Below are positions 10,641 to 20,368 of a stretch of 64,000 nt of DNA, piece by piece. This DNA is from Jeotgalibacillus sp. R-1-5s-1 (lineage in GTDB: Bacteria > Bacillota > Bacilli > Bacillales > Jeotgalibacillaceae): positions 1 through 64,000 of the forward strand of contig NZ_SORW01000002.1 in assembly GCF_004405105.1 (NCBI RefSeq), given 5' to 3'. Positions within the stretch are counted from its first letter, which is position 1. Each line of letters starts with the position of its first letter. The notes under the pieces were generated by a model that saw only the letters and a program-made list of their open reading frames with translations, did no database searches and was not told the DNA's origin. A program made the translations under genes and the position numbers.

Positions 10641-11315
10641 GTGCTAAACAAGATTTATGATTGGGTCGATGAACGGTTAGACATTACCCCGATGTGGCGA
10701 GATATCGCTGACCACGAAGTGCCGGAACACGTAAACCCGGCGCATCACTTCTCAGCTTTTGTTTATTGCTTCGGAGGACTTACCTTTTTCGTAACCGTAA
10801 TCCAAATTCTTTCCGGAATGTTCTTGACCATGTATTATGTACCGGACATTGAAAATGCATGGCGCTCTGTTTATTACTTACAGAACGAAGTGGCATTCGG
10901 CGTCATCGTACGCGGTATGCACCATTGGGGAGCCAGTCTCGTAATCGTGATGATGTTCCTTCATACACTTCGTGTATTCTTCACAGGTGCTTATAAAAAA
11001 CCACGTGAGCTTAACTGGGTTGTAGGTGTACTTATCTTTTTTGTAATGCTTGGACTAGGCTTTACCGGTTACCTTCTTCCATGGGATATGAAAGCACTGT
11101 TTGCTACGAAAGTAGGAATTGAAATTGCTGCTGCAACACCGTTTATCGGTGAGCAGATCAGGGTTCTTCTTGCAGGAGATACGACTATTCTTGGTGCTCA
11201 GACACTGACTCGTTTCTTCGCGATTCATGTTTTCTTCCTGCCAGGTGCATTACTTGGTCTGATGGCAGCCCACTTTATCATGATTCGTAAGCAGGGTATT
11301 TCAGGCCCGCTGTAA
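10641..11315 (+). CDS. qcrB: Menaquinol:cytochrome c reductase, cytochrome b subunit
   Basis: 224 aa, identical in length to B. subtilis QcrB. It is a cytochrome b6-type four-helix protein with two b hemes plus the c-type heme seen in this clade. Heme histidines are in the RGMHHWGASLVIVMMFLHTLR helix and the RFFAIHVFFLPGALLGLMAAHF helix. The start is a GTG 8 nt after AAAGGAGG; an ATG at 10637 is out of frame. It lies 17 bp after qcrA. Confidence 0.95.
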   Translation: MLNKIYDWVDERLDITPMWRDIADHEVPEHVNPAHHFSAFVYCFGGLTFFVTVIQILSGMFLTMYYVPDIENAWRSVYYLQNEVAFGVIVRGMHHWGASLVIVMMFLHTLRVFFTGAYKKPRELNWVVGVLIFFVMLGLGFTGYLLPWDMKALFATKVGIEIAAATPFIGEQIRVLLAGDTTILGAQTLTRFFAIHVFFLPGALLGLMAAHFIMIRKQGISGPL

Positions 11316-11355
11316 AAAGACCGAACCACTTGGACAATAAAAAGGAGGGAAAACT

Positions 11356-12120
11356 ATGCATCGCGGAAAAGGGATGAAATTTGTAGGCGATTCGCGTGTC
11401 CCTGCGAACCGCAAACCGAATATTCCTAAAGACTATTCGGAGTTTCCGGGTAAAACGGAAGCATTCTGGCCAAACTTTCTATTAAAAGAATGGCTGGTGG
11501 GCTCAGTTTTCTTAATTGGTTTTCTATCGCTTTGTGTAGCCCACGAACCGCCGCTTGAGCGTGTAGCGGATCCAACGGATGCAGGATATATTCCTCTTCC
11601 TGACTGGTATTTCTTATTCTTATACCAGCTTTTAAAATATGATTTCGCATCTGGACCATATAACGTAATTGGTGCATTTGTTATTCCTGGTATTGCATTT
11701 GGAGCGTTGTTACTTGCTCCGTTCCTTGATCGCGGACCGGCAAGAAGACCGGGTAAGCGTCCACTTGCAACAGGATTTATGCTTCTTGGTGTTGCAGCAA
11801 CGATTTTCCTTACTTGGGAATCAGTTGCTTATCACGATTGGGAAACTCAGCGTTCCCAGGGTGAGATTGTTGCTGAAGTAGAAGTGAATACGGAAGCAGC
11901 GGGTTATGCAATCTATGAAGAACAGGGTTGTATTAACTGTCACGGCGCCAACCTTGAAGGTGGGGCAGGACCTGCTCTTGGAGAAACGGGACTGTCACCT
12001 GAAGAGATTGCAGAAATTGCTGTGAATGGTCAGGGTTCAATGCCTGCTGGACTATTCCAGGGTACGGATGAAGAATTGCAGGAGCTTGCAAACTTCCTTT
12101 CTGACCCAGCTGCTGAATAA
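11356..12120 (+). CDS. qcrC: Menaquinol:cytochrome c reductase, fused subunit IV/cytochrome c
   Basis: 254 aa. The N-terminal part (about 1-165) has three membrane helices and the PDWYFLFLYQLLKY quinol-site helix typical of subunit IV. The C-terminal about 80 residues form a cytochrome c domain with CINCHG heme attachment and an axial methionine in GSMPAGL. Fusion of subunit IV and cytochrome c is normal in Bacillus. The operon ends at the terminator at 12122. Confidence 0.95.
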   Translation: MHRGKGMKFVGDSRVPANRKPNIPKDYSEFPGKTEAFWPNFLLKEWLVGSVFLIGFLSLCVAHEPPLERVADPTDAGYIPLPDWYFLFLYQLLKYDFASGPYNVIGAFVIPGIAFGALLLAPFLDRGPARRPGKRPLATGFMLLGVAATIFLTWESVAYHDWETQRSQGEIVAEVEVNTEAAGYAIYEEQGCINCHGANLEGGAGPALGETGLSPEEIAEIAVNGQGSMPAGLFQGTDEELQELANFLSDPAAE

Positions 12121-12121
12121 T

Positions 12122-12154
12122 AAAAAAAGAGTCGGGAAACCGGCTCTTTTTTTT
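12122..12154 (+). terminator. Intrinsic terminator after qcrC
   Basis: AAAAGAGTCGG (12125-12135) pairs with CCGGCTCTTTT across a GAAA tetraloop and is followed by Ts. It lies only about 17 nt before the ypjA start, so ypjA expression would depend on readthrough or a promoter I could not identify. Confidence 0.85.
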
Positions 12155-12170
12155 ACGAGGAGAGAAATAA

Positions 12171-12776
12171 ATGAGAGAGTTTATTTATTCCTGGCTGGAA
12201 AACCGGATTTTCTTATGGCTATTGTTTTTAGTCAATCTGGGCGGCACGATTTACGGTTATATCTGGTATGAACCGCAATTAGCCGAAACGGAACCGGTCT
12301 TTTACATATTCGTACCGGATAGTCCAACAGCAAGTCTCTTTTTTACGATCGTTATTTTCTTTTATTTGATTGGTAAGAGGTGGAGGCTGATGGAAGCGCT
12401 CGCGATCATCACGCTGTTTAAATACGGGATCTGGGCTGTCGTTATGAACTTCTTAACCTGGCAGGTAACGGGTAATTTAACCCCGGACATGTGGATGTTA
12501 ATATTCTCACATTCGGCAATGGCTTTGCAGGGTCTTCTTTATGCACCTTACTATACTTTTAAAGTCTGGCATCTGATCGCAGCCGGTATCTGGACACTGC
12601 ATAATGACGTCATTGATTATGTATTTATGCAATACCCGGTTTACTCGCGTCTGGAAGAGATGATCATGGGTATCGGTTATTTTACTTTCTGGCTCAGTGT
12701 TACTTCAATCTTTATTGCATGGTTACTCGTCCTTAGAAATAATCGTTATGAAAGATCTTTACAGTTGACGACTTAA
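12171..12776 (+). CDS. ypjA: DUF1405 membrane protein YpjA
   Basis: 201 aa with about five hydrophobic helices, including ENRIFLWLLFLVNLGGTIYGY near the N-terminus and FTFWLSVTSIFIAWLLVL at the C-terminus. It matches YpjA of B. subtilis in size and position after qcrC. No catalytic motif is visible, and the function is unknown. A GAGGAGAG site precedes the ATG. Confidence 0.8.
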   Translation: MREFIYSWLENRIFLWLLFLVNLGGTIYGYIWYEPQLAETEPVFYIFVPDSPTASLFFTIVIFFYLIGKRWRLMEALAIITLFKYGIWAVVMNFLTWQVTGNLTPDMWMLIFSHSAMALQGLLYAPYYTFKVWHLIAAGIWTLHNDVIDYVFMQYPVYSRLEEMIMGIGYFTFWLSVTSIFIAWLLVLRNNRYERSLQLTT

Positions 12777-12817
12777 TGAAACATCCTCTGCATAATTTAG
12801 ATTATGGAGGGGAGTCT

Positions 12818-13033
12818 ATGTACAATTTAACGGTTTTATTATCGGGATCATTCATTATTCACACTCTTCAGGATCTGATCCGCTTCATCATTAATGTTTC
12901 AGAAAGCATGCACCCGCTGCTGTTTCTGGGGTTATTTATCTCAACTTCGGTCATATCAACGTTGAGCTATGTTTCATGGCGAAAATATGTCGGAGAAAGA
13001 AATAGAAAGAATATTCGTGATCATAACAATTGA
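12818..13033 (+). CDS. Small membrane protein in the ypjB position
   Basis: 71 aa from ATG 12818, which has TGGAGGGG directly upstream; an in-frame ATG at 12776 has no ribosome site. One clear helix, LLFLGLFISTSVISTLSYV, is followed by the basic tail SWRKYVGERNRKNIRDHNN. In B. subtilis the next gene would be ypjB, a 264-aa protein with a C-terminal membrane anchor and basic tail. This ORF resembles such a C-terminal end without the extracytoplasmic part. It may be a reduced ypjB or an unrelated small membrane protein. Confidence 0.55.
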   Translation: MYNLTVLLSGSFIIHTLQDLIRFIINVSESMHPLLFLGLFISTSVISTLSYVSWRKYVGERNRKNIRDHNN

Positions 13034-13089
13034 CACTAAATGTTCAGCAAAGGTAAAATTTAATCAAACAAATGTAATGGAGGGTCTGA

Positions 13090-13767
13090 ATGGAAATTTT
13101 GATTTATTTCGCACTGATCCTGATTTTGCCATTGTGGGCAAGCAGCCGTGTGAAAAAGACGTACAAAAAGTATTCAAAAGTTCAGACGACGGCAAATATG
13201 ACAGGTGCCGAGGTAGCAGAACGAATCCTTCATGATAACGGGATCTATGATGTGACTGTAAAACCTGGTAAGGGGTTTCTAAGTGATCATTATAATCCGC
13301 GTACGAAGGAAATTGTATTATCGCCAGAGAACTATCATGGCATGTCAGTTGCAGGTGCTGCAGTAGCAGCCCATGAGGTAGGACACGCTATTCAGGATGC
13401 ACAGGACTATGCTTTCCTGAGATTCAGACATAAGCTGGTTCCTGTTGCAAATCTGGGCTCAAACTTTTCATTTATCCTTATTCTTGCGGGGATTTTATTG
13501 AGCTCAGCAGAATTCATGTTAGGTGGAATTGTTTTCTTTGCAGCAGCAGTATTGTTCCAGTTTGTAACGCTGCCGGTAGAGTTTGATGCTTCCAATCGGG
13601 CTATGAATGAAATGGTCAGCTCAGGGTTGATCCGTAATGAAGAAGAGCCTCATGCGAAAAAGGTTTTGAATGCTGCAGCTTTAACTTACGTAGCAGCAGC
13701 GCTTGTTGCATTGCTTGAACTGCTTCGCTTCATCCTGATGTTTGTTGGAATGAACGGAGACGATTAA
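13090..13767 (+). CDS. yugP: YugP-family membrane zinc metallopeptidase
   Basis: 225 aa, the same length as B. subtilis YugP. It begins with a membrane helix, contains the zinc motif HEVGHAIQ within VAAHEVGHAIQDAQDYAFLR, and then has two hydrophobic segments (around 120-160) and a C-terminal one. The catalytic HExxH is intact; substrates are not established. In B. subtilis yugP lies elsewhere on the chromosome, so its place here is a rearrangement. GGAGGG precedes the ATG; a bidirectional terminator follows. Confidence 0.85.
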   Translation: MEILIYFALILILPLWASSRVKKTYKKYSKVQTTANMTGAEVAERILHDNGIYDVTVKPGKGFLSDHYNPRTKEIVLSPENYHGMSVAGAAVAAHEVGHAIQDAQDYAFLRFRHKLVPVANLGSNFSFILILAGILLSSAEFMLGGIVFFAAAVLFQFVTLPVEFDASNRAMNEMVSSGLIRNEEEPHAKKVLNAAALTYVAAALVALLELLRFILMFVGMNGDD

Positions 13768-13769
13768 TA

Positions 13770-13799
13770 AAAAAAGACTGCTGCTGCAGTCTTTTTTTA
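13770..13799. terminator. Bidirectional terminator between yugP and ypjC
   Basis: AAAAGACTGC (13772-13781) and GCAGTCTTTT (13786-13795) with a TGCT loop, flanked by A and T runs on either side. It can serve both convergent genes. Confidence 0.85.
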
Positions 13800-13835
13800 C
13801 TTTTTTTGTATGCATTAGAGCTTTTTAAAGCGTTT

Positions 13836-14705
13836 TTATATGTCAATTGGTTTTTTGTTCTCGTCTAGTGTGAAGCCTTCGCCGAGTACATCGTGAACGT
13901 CTGTGACAGATACAAAGGCGTGAGGATCAACAGATGTAATGATATTTTTAAGACGGACAAGTTCATTTCTACCGACTACGCAATACAGTATTTCCCGCTG
14001 TTCTTTAGAATAATGGCCATACCCGGTTAGTACTGTTACACCACGATCCATTTCAGAAGCGATTTTGTCAGCAATCTGTTTTTGCAAAGGTGAAATGATC
14101 ATGGCACCTCTTGCTGTGTATGCGCCTTCCTGCATGAAGTCAATGACTCTAGCCCCGACAAAAACAGCTACAAGCGTATACATCCCTTCCCTATAGTTCA
14201 GATAAGTTAGAAGTGAGAGAAGGATGACACCTGCATCAAAAACGAACATGGTTCGACCCATACTCCAGCCGAAATATTTTTTGCCAAGACGGGCGATAAT
14301 ATCCACCCCACCTGTTGTCCCTCCGTATCTGAAAATAATGCCTAGTCCGATTCCGATAAATGCACCGGCAAACAGTGCTGCCAGAAACAAATCATTTGAT
14401 AACGGAATGCTGAACTGATAAATATAAAATATCTCCAAAAAGATTGATACTCCGACTGTACCAATTAGTGTATACAGAAACGATTTTCTCCCTAAAAGCT
14501 TCCAGCCGATTAAAAATACAGGAATATTCAGTAATAAGTTCGTTATGGAAGGTTTCCAGTCGAAAATAAAGTATAATAAAAGCGTAATTCCCGTGAAACC
14601 TCCTTCAGCTAAGTTGTTCTGAATGTTAAAATGAACAATGCCAAAGCTGAATACAGCGGATCCGAATAAAATAAATAAAATATTTTTAAATTTTAAGCCA
14701 AACAA
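13836..14705 (-). CDS. ypjC: YitT/DUF2179 family membrane protein YpjC
   Basis: 289 aa from a TTG start at 14705, preceded on the minus strand by AAAGGGGGA. That length matches B. subtilis YpjC (290); a longer reading to ATG 14846 adds 47 residues with no ribosome site. There are five N-terminal helices (for example IFRYGGTTGGVDIIARLGKKYFG, which holds the family GGTTGG motif). A cytoplasmic DUF2179 domain (about 200-289) ends GRNELVRLKNIITSVDPHAFVSVTDVHDVLGEGF. It may bind a ligand; transport is unproven. Divergent from ypjD. Confidence 0.85.
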   Translation of the reverse strand: MFGLKFKNILFILFGSAVFSFGIVHFNIQNNLAEGGFTGITLLLYFIFDWKPSITNLLLNIPVFLIGWKLLGRKSFLYTLIGTVGVSIFLEIFYIYQFSIPLSNDLFLAALFAGAFIGIGLGIIFRYGGTTGGVDIIARLGKKYFGWSMGRTMFVFDAGVILLSLLTYLNYREGMYTLVAVFVGARVIDFMQEGAYTARGAMIISPLQKQIADKIASEMDRGVTVLTGYGHYSKEQREILYCVVGRNELVRLKNIITSVDPHAFVSVTDVHDVLGEGFTLDENKKPIDI

Positions 14706-14827
14706 AAAAGTTTCCCCCTTTCTTTTACATGAAATATTTTGGATAAACGGATACACTGAACCTTTGTTAAACCACAAATAATTATAGACGAGGTATATAC
14801 ATAATAGCAATGCAGGGAGAGATGAAA

Positions 14828-15163
14828 ATGAAAAGTGAAAAAACAATCGTGGACATGCAAAAGGAAGTAGACGATTACATAGGCCAGTTTAAAGAAGGTT
14901 ATTTCAGTCCTCTTGCCATGCTTGCACGGATGTCAGAAGAACTTGGAGAGCTGGCACGTGAGATTAATCATCATTATGGAGAAAAGCCGAAAAAGAAAAC
15001 CGAAGATGAAAGCACTATTGAAGAAGAGTTGGGAGATCTGCTTTTTGTCCTTACATGTTTTGCAAACGAACAGGGGATCAGTCTTGAAAATGCCCATAAT
15101 CGTGTCATGAAAAAATTTACTACGCGTGATAAAGATCGCTGGACCAAAAAGGAGGAAGCCTAA
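14828..15163 (+). CDS. ypjD: MazG-like nucleotide pyrophosphohydrolase YpjD
   Basis: 111 aa from ATG 14828, the same length as B. subtilis YpjD; CAGGGAGAG sits the right distance upstream, while ATGs at 14810 and 14822 do not fit it. The MazG pattern is visible as [19 protein letters not shown] and [19 protein letters not shown], providing acidic residues for Mg. It likely hydrolyses non-canonical or regulatory NTPs, as known for the family. It is first in the ypjD-dapB-mgsA-bshB1-bshA-cca-birA unit, and its stop overlaps the dapB start. Confidence 0.88.
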   Translation: MKSEKTIVDMQKEVDDYIGQFKEGYFSPLAMLARMSEELGELAREINHHYGEKPKKKTEDESTIEEELGDLLFVLTCFANEQGISLENAHNRVMKKFTTRDKDRWTKKEEA

Positions 15164-15960
15164 TGGAAAAAATATCAGTTGTGATTGCAGGACCGAGAGG
15201 GAAAATGGGAAGGGAAGCAGTTCGTCTTGTCGAACAGTCTGAGCACCTTACGCTTGCAGGTGTGATTGACCGTAAATATGATCAGCAGCTTTTAAGTGAA
15301 CTGGACGGATTCAGTTCCGATGTAAAAATATATACGGATCCTGCTGTCTGTTTTGATGAAACGATACCGGATGTACTGGTCGATCTGACCACACCTGAAA
15401 CAGGTTATCTCCATGCCAGAACAGCTCTGCAGCACGGCGTTCGCCCGGTGATCGGAACGACAGGTTTTACTAAAGATGAACTTGATGAGTTGAAGGAGCT
15501 TTCGAAAGAAAAAAAGCTTGGCACCATTATTGCTCCGAACTTTGCTGTAGGTGCCATACTGATGATGAAATTTTCACAGATGGCTGCAAAGTACTTCAGT
15601 GACATTGAAATCATTGAAATGCATCATGATCAGAAACTGGATGCACCATCCGGCACGGCCTTAAAAACAGCGGAAATGATTCGTGAACAGCGTTCCTCCA
15701 AACAGCAGGGACATCCTGATGAAAAAGAAACGGTCCCTGGCGCAAGAGGGGCAGAAATAGATGGCATGAGGGTTCACAGTGTCAGACTTCCGGGTCTCGT
15801 CGCTCATCAGCAGGTTATGTTTGGAGGAGAGGGTCAACTGTTAACAATCCGTCACGATTCTCATGACAGAAAATCATTTATGTCGGGTGTTAAGCTTTGT
15901 ATCGAAACGGTAATGAACCTTGAAGAACTTGTATACGGCGTCGAAAATATTCTGGATTAA
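15163..15960 (+). CDS. dapB: 4-hydroxy-tetrahydrodipicolinate reductase
   Basis: 265 aa. It reduces the dipicolinate precursor for lysine, peptidoglycan diaminopimelate and, in sporulation, dipicolinic acid. The nucleotide-binding N-terminus reads [21 protein letters not shown] and the signature [21 protein letters not shown] with catalytic His and Lys are present. The start codon overlaps the ypjD stop by one base, indicating translational coupling. No lysine riboswitch is visible upstream of the operon. Confidence 0.95.
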   Translation: MEKISVVIAGPRGKMGREAVRLVEQSEHLTLAGVIDRKYDQQLLSELDGFSSDVKIYTDPAVCFDETIPDVLVDLTTPETGYLHARTALQHGVRPVIGTTGFTKDELDELKELSKEKKLGTIIAPNFAVGAILMMKFSQMAAKYFSDIEIIEMHHDQKLDAPSGTALKTAEMIREQRSSKQQGHPDEKETVPGARGAEIDGMRVHSVRLPGLVAHQQVMFGGEGQLLTIRHDSHDRKSFMSGVKLCIETVMNLEELVYGVENILD

Positions 15961-15974
15961 GGGGTTGTTTTGAT

Positions 15975-16358
15975 ATGAGAATTGCACTGATTGCACACGA
16001 TGAAAAGAAAGAAGAGCTTTTGACATTTGTTGACCTTCATAAGGAAGAGTTTGGGCTGCACGAATTATTCGCTACAGGCACGACAGGAAAACGAATTACA
16101 GAATTGACCGGTCTTCCGGTACACCGATTTAAGTCAGGTCCTCTTGGTGGAGACCAGGAGATTGGTGCGAGGATCGCCAATCAGGAACTGGATGCTGTTT
16201 TCTTTTTCCGTGATCCACTGACGGCACAGCCTCATGAACCTGATGTATCAGCACTCGTCAGACTCGGTGACGTATATAAAATTCCGATGGCTACCAACAT
16301 TGGCACGGCAAAAATACTGATTCAGGGAATTATCAGAGGTGAGATTGAACATGGCTGA
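15975..16358 (+). CDS. mgsA: Methylglyoxal synthase
   Basis: 127 aa. It converts dihydroxyacetone phosphate to methylglyoxal, an overflow route releasing phosphate. [30 protein letters not shown] and [22 protein letters not shown] hold the catalytic Asp and His residues. It overlaps bshB1 by 8 nt. Its pairing with bacillithiol genes makes sense because bacillithiol helps detoxify methylglyoxal; that arrangement is also found in B. subtilis. Confidence 0.95.
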   Translation: MRIALIAHDEKKEELLTFVDLHKEEFGLHELFATGTTGKRITELTGLPVHRFKSGPLGGDQEIGARIANQELDAVFFFRDPLTAQPHEPDVSALVRLGDVYKIPMATNIGTAKILIQGIIRGEIEHG

Positions 16359-17037
16359 TATTTTAGCAGTCGGCGCACATTCCGATGATATTGAAATCGG
16401 GATGGCCGGTTCGCTCCTGAACTGGTCTGGACAGGGGAAAACCATTGTTCTCTGTGATCTGACCCGTGCGGAACGCTCCTCTAATGGCACACCTGAAAAT
16501 CGGCTGCTTGAAGCTGAAAAAGCAGCGGCTCTTTTAAGTGCCGATAAAAGAATTAATCTCGGAATGCCGGACCGGAATATTCAGCTGAATGAAGAAAATG
16601 TAAACGCGCTCGTAAGCGTGATTCGTAAGGTGAAGCCTAAGGCAGTGTTTGCTCCTTATTATATTGATCGTCATCCTGATCATGGAAACGCCTCGAAGCT
16701 TATAAAAGAAGCTGTTTTTTCAGCAGGGATACGAAAAATTTTACCGGAGGATGCACCTCATAAGGCGAAGCTTTATTATTATATGATCAATGGTGTACAT
16801 AAACCGGATTTTGTCATTAATATATCCAGTCAGATCGTGCGTAAACAGGAAGTACTGATGGCTTATAAAAGTCAATTCACTCCTTTAGACGGTGTAGAAA
16901 CTCCACTCACCGATCAATATATAGAAAGTGTGATCGCAAGGGACAAAGTGTTTGGAAAAGAAGCAGGCGTGAGTTACGCAGAAGGTTTTATCAGCCCTTT
17001 TCCTCTCATATTGAATCGTGAAATGCTAGGAGACTGA
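16351..17037 (+). CDS. bshB1: Bacillithiol biosynthesis deacetylase BshB1
   Basis: 228 aa. It removes acetate from N-acetylglucosaminyl-malate in the second step of bacillithiol synthesis. The zinc motif appears as [14 protein letters not shown] (AHxDD) and the second site as [11 protein letters not shown] chose ATG 16351, with AGAGGTGAG nine nt upstream, over the GTG at 16339, which lies inside that site. It is followed 2 bp later by bshA, the enzyme for the preceding step. Confidence 0.93.
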   Translation: MADILAVGAHSDDIEIGMAGSLLNWSGQGKTIVLCDLTRAERSSNGTPENRLLEAEKAAALLSADKRINLGMPDRNIQLNEENVNALVSVIRKVKPKAVFAPYYIDRHPDHGNASKLIKEAVFSAGIRKILPEDAPHKAKLYYYMINGVHKPDFVINISSQIVRKQEVLMAYKSQFTPLDGVETPLTDQYIESVIARDKVFGKEAGVSYAEGFISPFPLILNREMLGD

Positions 17038-17039
17038 TT

Positions 17040-18179
17040 ATGAAATTAAAAATCGGCATAACCTGTTACCCGACAGTTGGAGGGTCCGGCGTTATTGCAA
17101 CAGAGCTTGGAAAACTTCTTGCTGAAAAGGGACATGAAATTCATTTCATCACATCAAGTATTCCATTCCGACTGAATAAAATGTATTCAAATATTTACTT
17201 TCACCAGGTTGAGGTGAACCATTATTCTGTCTTCCAGTATCCTCCCTATGATATTGCACTGGCAAATAAAATGGCGGACGTGATTGAAAGGGAAGACCTT
17301 GATATATTGCACGTTCATTATGCAATCCCTCATGCGGTATGTGCCATTTTAGGAAAGCAGATGGCTAAGTCGAACGTTAAAATTGTGACGACACTTCACG
17401 GTACGGACATTACAGTGCTCGGTGTCGATGATACGCTAACAAAAGCCATTCGCTTTGGGATAGAGGGTTCTGATGAGGTAACAGCAGTGTCCCACGCGCT
17501 TGTTGAACAGACAAGCAGTCTGATTGCGCCGGATAAGACTATTCATGTGTTATATAATTTCGTGGATGAACGGATCTACCGGAAAGTTCAATCTGACTAT
17601 TTGAAAAAGGATTACGGGATTCAGCAAAATGAGAAAGTGATCATCCATGTATCCAATTTCCGAAAGGTGAAGCGTGTCACGGATGTCATCGACGTATTTG
17701 CCAGGATCAGGTCTGAGATGCCGGCGAAATTAATTCTAGCCGGTGATGGTCCGGAAATGTCAGCAGTCTTAAAAAAAGTCGATGAATTGAAGCTGAAAGA
17801 ATCCGTTTTATTTCTCGGAAAGCAGGATAACCTTGAGGAACTGTATTCAATCAGTGACCTCATGCTGCTATTATCAGAAAAAGAAAGCTTTGGGCTTGTT
17901 GCACTTGAAGCAATGGCTTGCGGTGTCCCATGCGTTGGAACAACTGCAGGAGGCATTCCTGAGGTCATATGGGACGGAATCAACGGTTATACAGCCGAAG
18001 TAGGGGATATTGACACATTAAGTGAAAAAGCAATCCGTCTGCTCGATGATGAAACACTTCATACCTCATTTTCAAGGCAGGCAGTTGTCACCGTCCAAAA
18101 CGATTTTCACTCCAGTACCATCGTCAAGCAGTATGAGAAACTGTACCTGAGTCTTTTGGAAGAGGGTAGTCTCCCGTGA
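17040..18179 (+). CDS. bshA: N-acetyl-alpha-D-glucosaminyl L-malate synthase BshA
   Basis: 379 aa, a retaining GT4 glycosyltransferase. It joins UDP-GlcNAc and L-malate in the first bacillithiol step. The N-terminus [19 protein letters not shown] is the BshA hallmark. [31 protein letters not shown] and the nucleotide-sugar segment [31 protein letters not shown] follow in order. Its stop overlaps the cca GTG start by 4 nt. Confidence 0.94.
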   Translation: MKLKIGITCYPTVGGSGVIATELGKLLAEKGHEIHFITSSIPFRLNKMYSNIYFHQVEVNHYSVFQYPPYDIALANKMADVIEREDLDILHVHYAIPHAVCAILGKQMAKSNVKIVTTLHGTDITVLGVDDTLTKAIRFGIEGSDEVTAVSHALVEQTSSLIAPDKTIHVLYNFVDERIYRKVQSDYLKKDYGIQQNEKVIIHVSNFRKVKRVTDVIDVFARIRSEMPAKLILAGDGPEMSAVLKKVDELKLKESVLFLGKQDNLEELYSISDLMLLLSEKESFGLVALEAMACGVPCVGTTAGGIPEVIWDGINGYTAEVGDIDTLSEKAIRLLDDETLHTSFSRQAVVTVQNDFHSSTIVKQYEKLYLSLLEEGSLP

Positions 18180-19378
18180 ATCAATTATTCGAACAGGCAA
18201 AACCTGTTTTGAAAAGCCTTGAATCATCCGGCTTTGAAGCCTATTTCGTTGGAGGATGTGTAAGGGATTATTTACTTGACAGGGCAATCCACGATATAGA
18301 TATTGCTACTTCTGCGACACCGGAAGAAGTAAAGAGTGTGTTTGAAAGAACGGTTGATGTAGGGATCAATCATGGAACAGTCCTCGTATTGACCGATCAC
18401 GGTCAATATGAAATCACTACTTTCAGGACTGAGTCAGCTTACACAGATTTTAGACGGCCAGATCATGTATCCTTTGTCAGATCACTGGACGAAGATCTCA
18501 AAAGAAGGGATTTTACCATTAATGCGATGGCGATGACTGCTGATTACAAGATAATTGATTTATTTCAAGGGATGACAGATTTAGAGAGACAAGTCATTCG
18601 AACAGTTGGCTCTGCTGATGAAAGATTTTCAGAGGATGCCTTAAGAATGATAAGAGGAGCAAGGTTTGCAGCCCAGCTCGGGTTTTCACTGGATAATGAC
18701 ACCCTGCAGGCTATGACACAACTGGCTTATCTGCTTGAGCATGTCGCAGTTGAACGCAAACGCATGGAACTCGATAAGCTGCTTGCAGGAGCACATATGA
18801 TTGCCGGGTTGAATGTCATGATGGAAACCGGGCTCTTACCTTATCTTCCCCGGCTTTTGGAAGGACAGGATACGATTGATCGTTTAACAAAAGTTGACTG
18901 GACTGTGTTAAACGGTGAAGAACGCCTGGTCCTTATATACGCTCTGGCTAATGAGGATCATGTGAAAAGGCAGCTGAAGGCATGGAGATATTCAAATCGT
19001 TTTATTCAAAAACTTCATTCCATTTATGACCTTTTGTCAGTCAGAAAAAAAGGATATTATCCAATTGAAATCCGCTATCAGTATGACCTGGATCATCTCA
19101 TCTCGGCTGAAAGAATATACGCGGTTTTACATCATATTTCGCCTGATCTGGAAAGAATACGCAAGGATCATGAGAAAATGCCAATCAGATCTAAAAAGGA
19201 TATAAAAGCAACCGGGACAGACCTGATCAGCTGGACAGGCCAAAAAGGCGGCCCATGGGTAAAAGAGGCGTTAAGCCAGATAGAGATGAACATTTTATAT
19301 GAGCGATTAGAGAATAATGAAGCAGAGATTAAGGAATGGGTGAAAACATGGTTTCTGAAATCAGACGATCAATTTTAA
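18176..19378 (+). CDS. cca: CCA tRNA nucleotidyltransferase (class II)
   Basis: 400 aa. It adds or repairs the 3'-CCA of tRNAs. The N-terminal head contains [23 protein letters not shown], with the metal-binding Dx[11 protein letters not shown] and [18 protein letters not shown] (the nucleotide-specificity region) follow. The length matches the Bacillus enzyme (397). The start is a GTG overlapping bshA. The 3' end overlaps birA by about 30 nt. Confidence 0.94.
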   Translation: MNQLFEQAKPVLKSLESSGFEAYFVGGCVRDYLLDRAIHDIDIATSATPEEVKSVFERTVDVGINHGTVLVLTDHGQYEITTFRTESAYTDFRRPDHVSFVRSLDEDLKRRDFTINAMAMTADYKIIDLFQGMTDLERQVIRTVGSADERFSEDALRMIRGARFAAQLGFSLDNDTLQAMTQLAYLLEHVAVERKRMELDKLLAGAHMIAGLNVMMETGLLPYLPRLLEGQDTIDRLTKVDWTVLNGEERLVLIYALANEDHVKRQLKAWRYSNRFIQKLHSIYDLLSVRKKGYYPIEIRYQYDLDHLISAERIYAVLHHISPDLERIRKDHEKMPIRSKKDIKATGTDLISWTGQKGGPWVKEALSQIEMNILYERLENNEAEIKEWVKTWFLKSDDQF

Positions 19379-20322
19379 CAGCACTATCCTCAGGTAGTGA
19401 CCAGTTTCTGTCGGGTCAGGAGCTTGCTGAAAAAGCCGGCTGTTCAAGGACAGCGATCTGGAAACATATTGAGGATTTGAGACAAGCGGGCTTTGTCATC
19501 GAATCTAAAAGAAAAAAGGGTTACCGTCTCGTGAGTAAAGGTGATTCGATAAAGGAAAGTGATTTATTGCTTGGTTTAAAGACTCAGACACTGGGCAGAA
19601 CGGTTCATTATTTTGAATCGGTTGAATCAACTCAGAAAATTGCGCACCAGCTGGCACAGGAAAGAGCTCCTGAAGGTACACTTGTGATTGCTGAAGAACA
19701 GGTTACAGGCCGGGGAAGAATGGCCAGACAATGGCATTCTCCGAAAGGTACGGGAATCTGGATGAGCCTGTTATTGAGACCGCTCCTTCCTCCTCAGAAA
19801 GCACCTCAATTCACGCTGATTGCTGCTGTAGCGATCGTGGAAGCTATTAAAGAAGTTTGCGATCTGAAGGTGGATATTAAATGGCCGAACGATCTATTAA
19901 TTGAAGGAAGAAAAGTAACCGGGATCCTGACAGAACTTCAGGCGGACAGTGAACAGATTCACTCTCTGATCATTGGAATGGGTATTAACGTGAATCAGTC
20001 CCGGGAAGATTTCACGTCTGAACTGAGTTCGATTGCAACTTCACTCGCCATTGAAGGCAACAGGCAGTTTTCTCGTTCTTCACTCATTCAGGCCATTATG
20101 AAGAAACTTGAAACGCATTATGCTATTTACATGGAAGAAGGTTTTCTGCCAATTAAGGCTAAATGGGAATCTTATGCTGTAACGATTGGAAGAACCATCA
20201 CCGCCCGGACACTAAACGACGAGATTACAGGTTTTGCTTCTGGTATTACGGACGAAGGCATCCTGCTATTAGTCGATCAATCAGGTAAAACGCATAAAAT
20301 TTACTCTGCAGATATCGAATAA
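19348..20322 (+). CDS. birA: Bifunctional biotin-protein ligase / biotin operon repressor
   Basis: 324 aa. An N-terminal winged helix (about 1-60, LAEKAGCSRTAIWKHIEDLRQAGF) precedes the biotin-ligase domain with GRGRMARQWHS, KWPNDLLIEGRKVTGIL and a C-terminal SH3-like cap. It biotinylates carboxylases and, as the biotinyl-AMP complex, represses biotin genes, as known for the family. I chose ATG 19348, with AAGGAA upstream, giving the B. subtilis length (325); ATG 19336 has no proper ribosome site. Last gene of its operon. Confidence 0.92.
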   Translation: MVSEIRRSILTALSSGSDQFLSGQELAEKAGCSRTAIWKHIEDLRQAGFVIESKRKKGYRLVSKGDSIKESDLLLGLKTQTLGRTVHYFESVESTQKIAHQLAQERAPEGTLVIAEEQVTGRGRMARQWHSPKGTGIWMSLLLRPLLPPQKAPQFTLIAAVAIVEAIKEVCDLKVDIKWPNDLLIEGRKVTGILTELQADSEQIHSLIIGMGINVNQSREDFTSELSSIATSLAIEGNRQFSRSSLIQAIMKKLETHYAIYMEEGFLPIKAKWESYAVTIGRTITARTLNDEITGFASGITDEGILLLVDQSGKTHKIYSADIE

Positions 20323-20331
20323 AATTTTATT

Positions 20332-20362
20332 TTGGCAGGAATTGTGCATGATCTGTTATACT
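20332..20362 (+). promoter_or_regulatory. Extended -10 promoter for panBCD
   Basis: TTGGCA (20332-20337), a 19-nt spacer, and TGTTATACT (TG at 20354-20355, TATACT 20357-20362). The predicted start near 20369 is exactly where the first leader hairpin begins. Confidence 0.6.
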
Positions 20363-20368
20363 AACGGT

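Noticed and set aside
14706-14827. Lysine riboswitch upstream of the ypjD-dapB operon
   Set aside because: The gap is only about 120 bp, shared with the divergent ypjC start, and shows no lysine-riboswitch core.
14706-14846. 47-residue extension of YpjC to ATG 14846
   Set aside because: TTG 14705 has an AAAGGGGGA site at the right distance and gives the family length; the extension overlaps the ypjD promoter region and start.
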